Below are positions 3,132 to 5,173 of a DNA stretch of 5,173 bases, in pieces. The stretch covers positions 1 through 5,173 of the forward strand of contig PDRH01000049.1 of the NCBI GenBank assembly GCA_002748015.1, read 5' to 3'. The DNA comes from Bacteroidota bacterium. GTDB lineage: Bacteria > Bacteroidota > Bacteroidia > Bacteroidales > CAJPTX01. The notes below the pieces were generated by a model. That model saw only the letters and a list, made by a program, of their open reading frames with translations. It was not told where the DNA came from and did not search any database. The number at the start of each line of letters is the position of its first letter. The first letter of the stretch is position 1. The position numbers and the translations under genes were made by a program.

Positions 3132-5173
3132 ATGAGAATAGTAGAGAAAACCATTCAGCTCAGTGATGGACGGTCCATCACCATCGAAACCGGCAAGCTC
3201 GCCAAGCAGGCCGACGGTTCCGTAGTCGTGCGCATGGGCGACACCATGCTCCTGGCCACCGTGGTCAGCGCCCAGGAGGCTGGGGCAGACGTGGACTTCA
3301 TGCCCCTCTCGGTCGACTACCGCGAGAAGTACGCCGCAGCGGGTCGATTCCCCGGTGGCTTCTTCAAGAGGGAGATGAAGCCCTCAGACTACGAGGTCCT
3401 GATCTCACGCCTGGTGGACCGCGCCCTGCGCCCCCTCTTCCCCGAGGACTACCACGCCGAGACCTTCGTTACCATCAACCTCATCAGCGGGGCGATTGAC
3501 GAAATGCCCGATGCCCTCGCCGGCCTCGCCGCATCCGCTGCCATCGCCGTATCCGACGTTCCATTCCACGGCCCCATCTCTGAGGTGCGCGTGGCTCGTA
3601 TAGACGGCCAGTTCGTTATCAACCCCAGCTACTCCTCCCTGGAGAACGCAGACCTCGACCTCATGGTCGGCGCAACCTACGACAACATCCTCATGGTGGA
3701 GGGCGAGATGAAGGAGGTGTCAGAGGACGTAATGATAGAGGCCATCAAGTTTGCCCACGACGAGATTAAGCGCCACTGCCAGGTGCAGATGGAGATGGCC
3801 AAGGAGCTCGGCATACAGAAGCGCGAGTACTGCCACGAGAACAACGATGAGGCCCTCAAGCAGAAGGTACACGATTTCTGCTACGAGAAGGCCTATACCA
3901 TAGCCAAGTCGCAGCTCGCCAAGAAGGAGCGTGGCGAGGCGTTCAAGGCCCTGCTCGATGAGTTCTGGGAGACCATCCCCGAGGAGGAGCGCCCCGAGCT
4001 CAACACCATGGTCAAGCGCTACTACCACGATGTAGAGAAGGAGGCCATGCGCAAGATGATACTCGATGACCAGGTACGCCTCGATGGCCGTAAGACCAAC
4101 GAGATACGCCCCATCTGGAGCGAGGTGGACTATCTGCCCGGCGCGCATGGCTCTGCCATCTTTACCCGCGGTGAAACCCAGTCGCTCTCCACGGTAACCC
4201 TCGGCACCAAATCCGACGAGAAGATGATAGATGAAGTGCTCTACACCGGCTCCGAGCAGTTCGTGTTGCACTACAACTTCCCCCCCTTCTCCACCGGCGA
4301 TGCCCGCCCGCAGCGTGGCGTAGGCCGTCGGGAGATTGGCCATGGTAACCTAGCCCACCGTGCCCTCAAGAGCATGCTGCCGCTGGGGACGGATTGCCCC
4401 TACGCCATCCGCATCGTGAGCGACATCCTGGAGTCCAACGGTTCCTCCTCCATGGCCACCGTATGCGCCGGGACGCTCGCCCTCATGGACGCCGGCGTGC
4501 AGATGAAGCGCCCCGTGTCCGGCATCGCCATGGGCCTCATCTCAGACACCAAGAACAACCGCTTCGCCGTCCTCTCCGACATCCTCGGCGATGAGGACCA
4601 CCTCGGCGACATGGACTTCAAGGTTACCGGAACCTCCGAGGGTATCACCGCCACCCAGATGGATATCAAGGTAGACGGCCTACCCTACGAGGTACTCAAG
4701 CAGGCTCTCGAGCAGGCCAAGGAGGGACGACTACATATACTCGGCAAGATTACCGAGACCATTGCAGAGCCACGCGCTGACCTTAAGCCCAACGCACCAC
4801 GCTCCGAGAAGATGATTATCCCCCGCGATATGATTGGCGCAGTCATCGGCCCGGGTGGTAAGATTATACAGGAGATGCAGCGCGAGACCGGCGCCCAGAT
4901 ATCCATAGAGGAGATTGACAACAAGGGGCACGTATGGATCTACGCCACCTCCAAGGAGAGCATGGACGCCGCCATGGCACGCATCAAGGCCATAGTCGCT
5001 GTCCCTGAGGTGGGCGAGGTCTACAGGGGCAAGGTGAAGTCCATCGTCCCCTTCGGTGCATTCATCGAGATTTTCCCCGGGCGCGATGGTCTCCTTCACA
5101 TCTCCGAGATAGACTGGAAGCGCATCGACGAGAAGGACATACAGAACTACTTCAAGGTGGGTGACGAGGTTGA
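3132..5173 (+). CDS. pnp: Polynucleotide phosphorylase, 3' end beyond window
   Basis: PNPase degrades RNA from the 3' end using phosphate and releases nucleoside diphosphates; it works as a ring-shaped trimer and takes part in mRNA turnover. The first 680 codons are present and the frame is open to the right edge. The first RNase PH domain (about 5-215) carries GRFPGGFFKRE (71-81) and RALRPLFP. An all-helical linker follows (about 235-310). The second, catalytic RNase PH domain begins near VRLDGRK (315-321) and has FSTGDARP (386-393), GRREIGHG (398-405), the phosphate-site ESNGSSS (434-440), DMDFKVTG with D495, and QMDIKV with D511. The KH domain shows the RNA-binding loop GPGG at 573-576. 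The S1 domain starts at about residue 627 and is cut by the edge; perhaps 30-70 residues are missing. The ATG at 3132 gives MRIVEKTIQLSDGR, a typical N-terminus, with no Shine-Dalgarno. No substitution of a key residue is seen. Confidence 0.98.
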   Translation, partial: MRIVEKTIQLSDGRSITIETGKLAKQADGSVVVRMGDTMLLATVVSAQEAGADVDFMPLSVDYREKYAAAGRFPGGFFKREMKPSDYEVLISRLVDRALRPLFPEDYHAETFVTINLISGAIDEMPDALAGLAASAAIAVSDVPFHGPISEVRVARIDGQFVINPSYSSLENADLDLMVGATYDNILMVEGEMKEVSEDVMIEAIKFAHDEIKRHCQVQMEMAKELGIQKREYCHENNDEALKQKVHDFCYEKAYTIAKSQLAKKERGEAFKALLDEFWETIPEEERPELNTMVKRYYHDVEKEAMRKMILDDQVRLDGRKTNEIRPIWSEVDYLPGAHGSAIFTRGETQSLSTVTLGTKSDEKMIDEVLYTGSEQFVLHYNFPPFSTGDARPQRGVGRREIGHGNLAHRALKSMLPLGTDCPYAIRIVSDILESNGSSSMATVCAGTLALMDAGVQMKRPVSGIAMGLISDTKNNRFAVLSDILGDEDHLGDMDFKVTGTSEGITATQMDIKVDGLPYEVLKQALEQAKEGRLHILGKITETIAEPRADLKPNAPRSEKMIIPRDMIGAVIGPGGKIIQEMQRETGAQISIEEIDNKGHVWIYATSKESMDAAMARIKAIVAVPEVGEVYRGKVKSIVPFGAFIEIFPGRDGLLHISEIDWKRIDEKDIQNYFKVGDEV

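Noticed and set aside
3720..4343. Open frame of 207 codons on the minus strand
   Set aside because: It lies wholly antisense to the conserved pnp coding region. Its Leu/Gly-rich translation reflects pnp codon structure and high G+C, and no family motif is seen.
4731..5099. Open frame of 122 codons on the minus strand
   Set aside because: Antisense to the KH and S1 domains of pnp, which are unmistakable on the plus strand.

Overview
The window looks like a chromosomal segment of a Bacteroidota bacterium, most probably order Bacteroidales. Three things suggest this. The PNPase and S15 sequences have a Bacteroidales-type look. A perfect Bacteroidota -7 box (TAnnTTTG) lies ahead of rpsO. Most starts lack a Shine-Dalgarno sequence. 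I cannot name the family or genus from the sequence alone.

Left part (1-969): a lone gene for a YwqG-like DUF1963 protein of unknown function, with an unusually clear GGAGG ribosome-binding site. Next comes a 429-base non-coding stretch (970-1398). It holds two copies and one inverted fragment of a palindromic CCCGTAGGCRTAGCG repeat, further small hairpins, a possible terminator, and a possible Bacteroidota-type promoter for the next genes.

Middle part (1399-2417): three small, tightly spaced, co-directional genes, each starting with an export signal. They encode a periplasmic beta-rich protein with an FxLYD-like look, a short cysteine-containing lipoprotein whose C-terminus recalls a PAN/Apple cysteine spacing, and a four-cysteine secreted protein. 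They form a likely operon closed by a strong terminator at 2442-2471. They appear less G+C-rich than the flanking genes, and I recognise none of them as a named family. Just beyond, on the minus strand, is a 29-codon fossil resembling the C-terminus of Rpn/PD-(D/E)XK transposase-like proteins.

Right part (2655-5173): core genes. rpsO (ribosomal protein S15) has its own promoter box, a short structured leader that can fold two ways, and a perfect-palindrome terminator. It is followed by pnp (polynucleotide phosphorylase), which runs off the right edge inside its S1 domain. rpsO-pnp adjacency is widespread in bacteria and links ribosome assembly with RNA turnover. The accessory material is everything left of the rpsO promoter.

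I see no CRISPR array, tRNA, rRNA, intact insertion sequence or recognisable defence system. The least explained items are the secreted three-gene cassette, the palindromic repeats and the rpsO leader.
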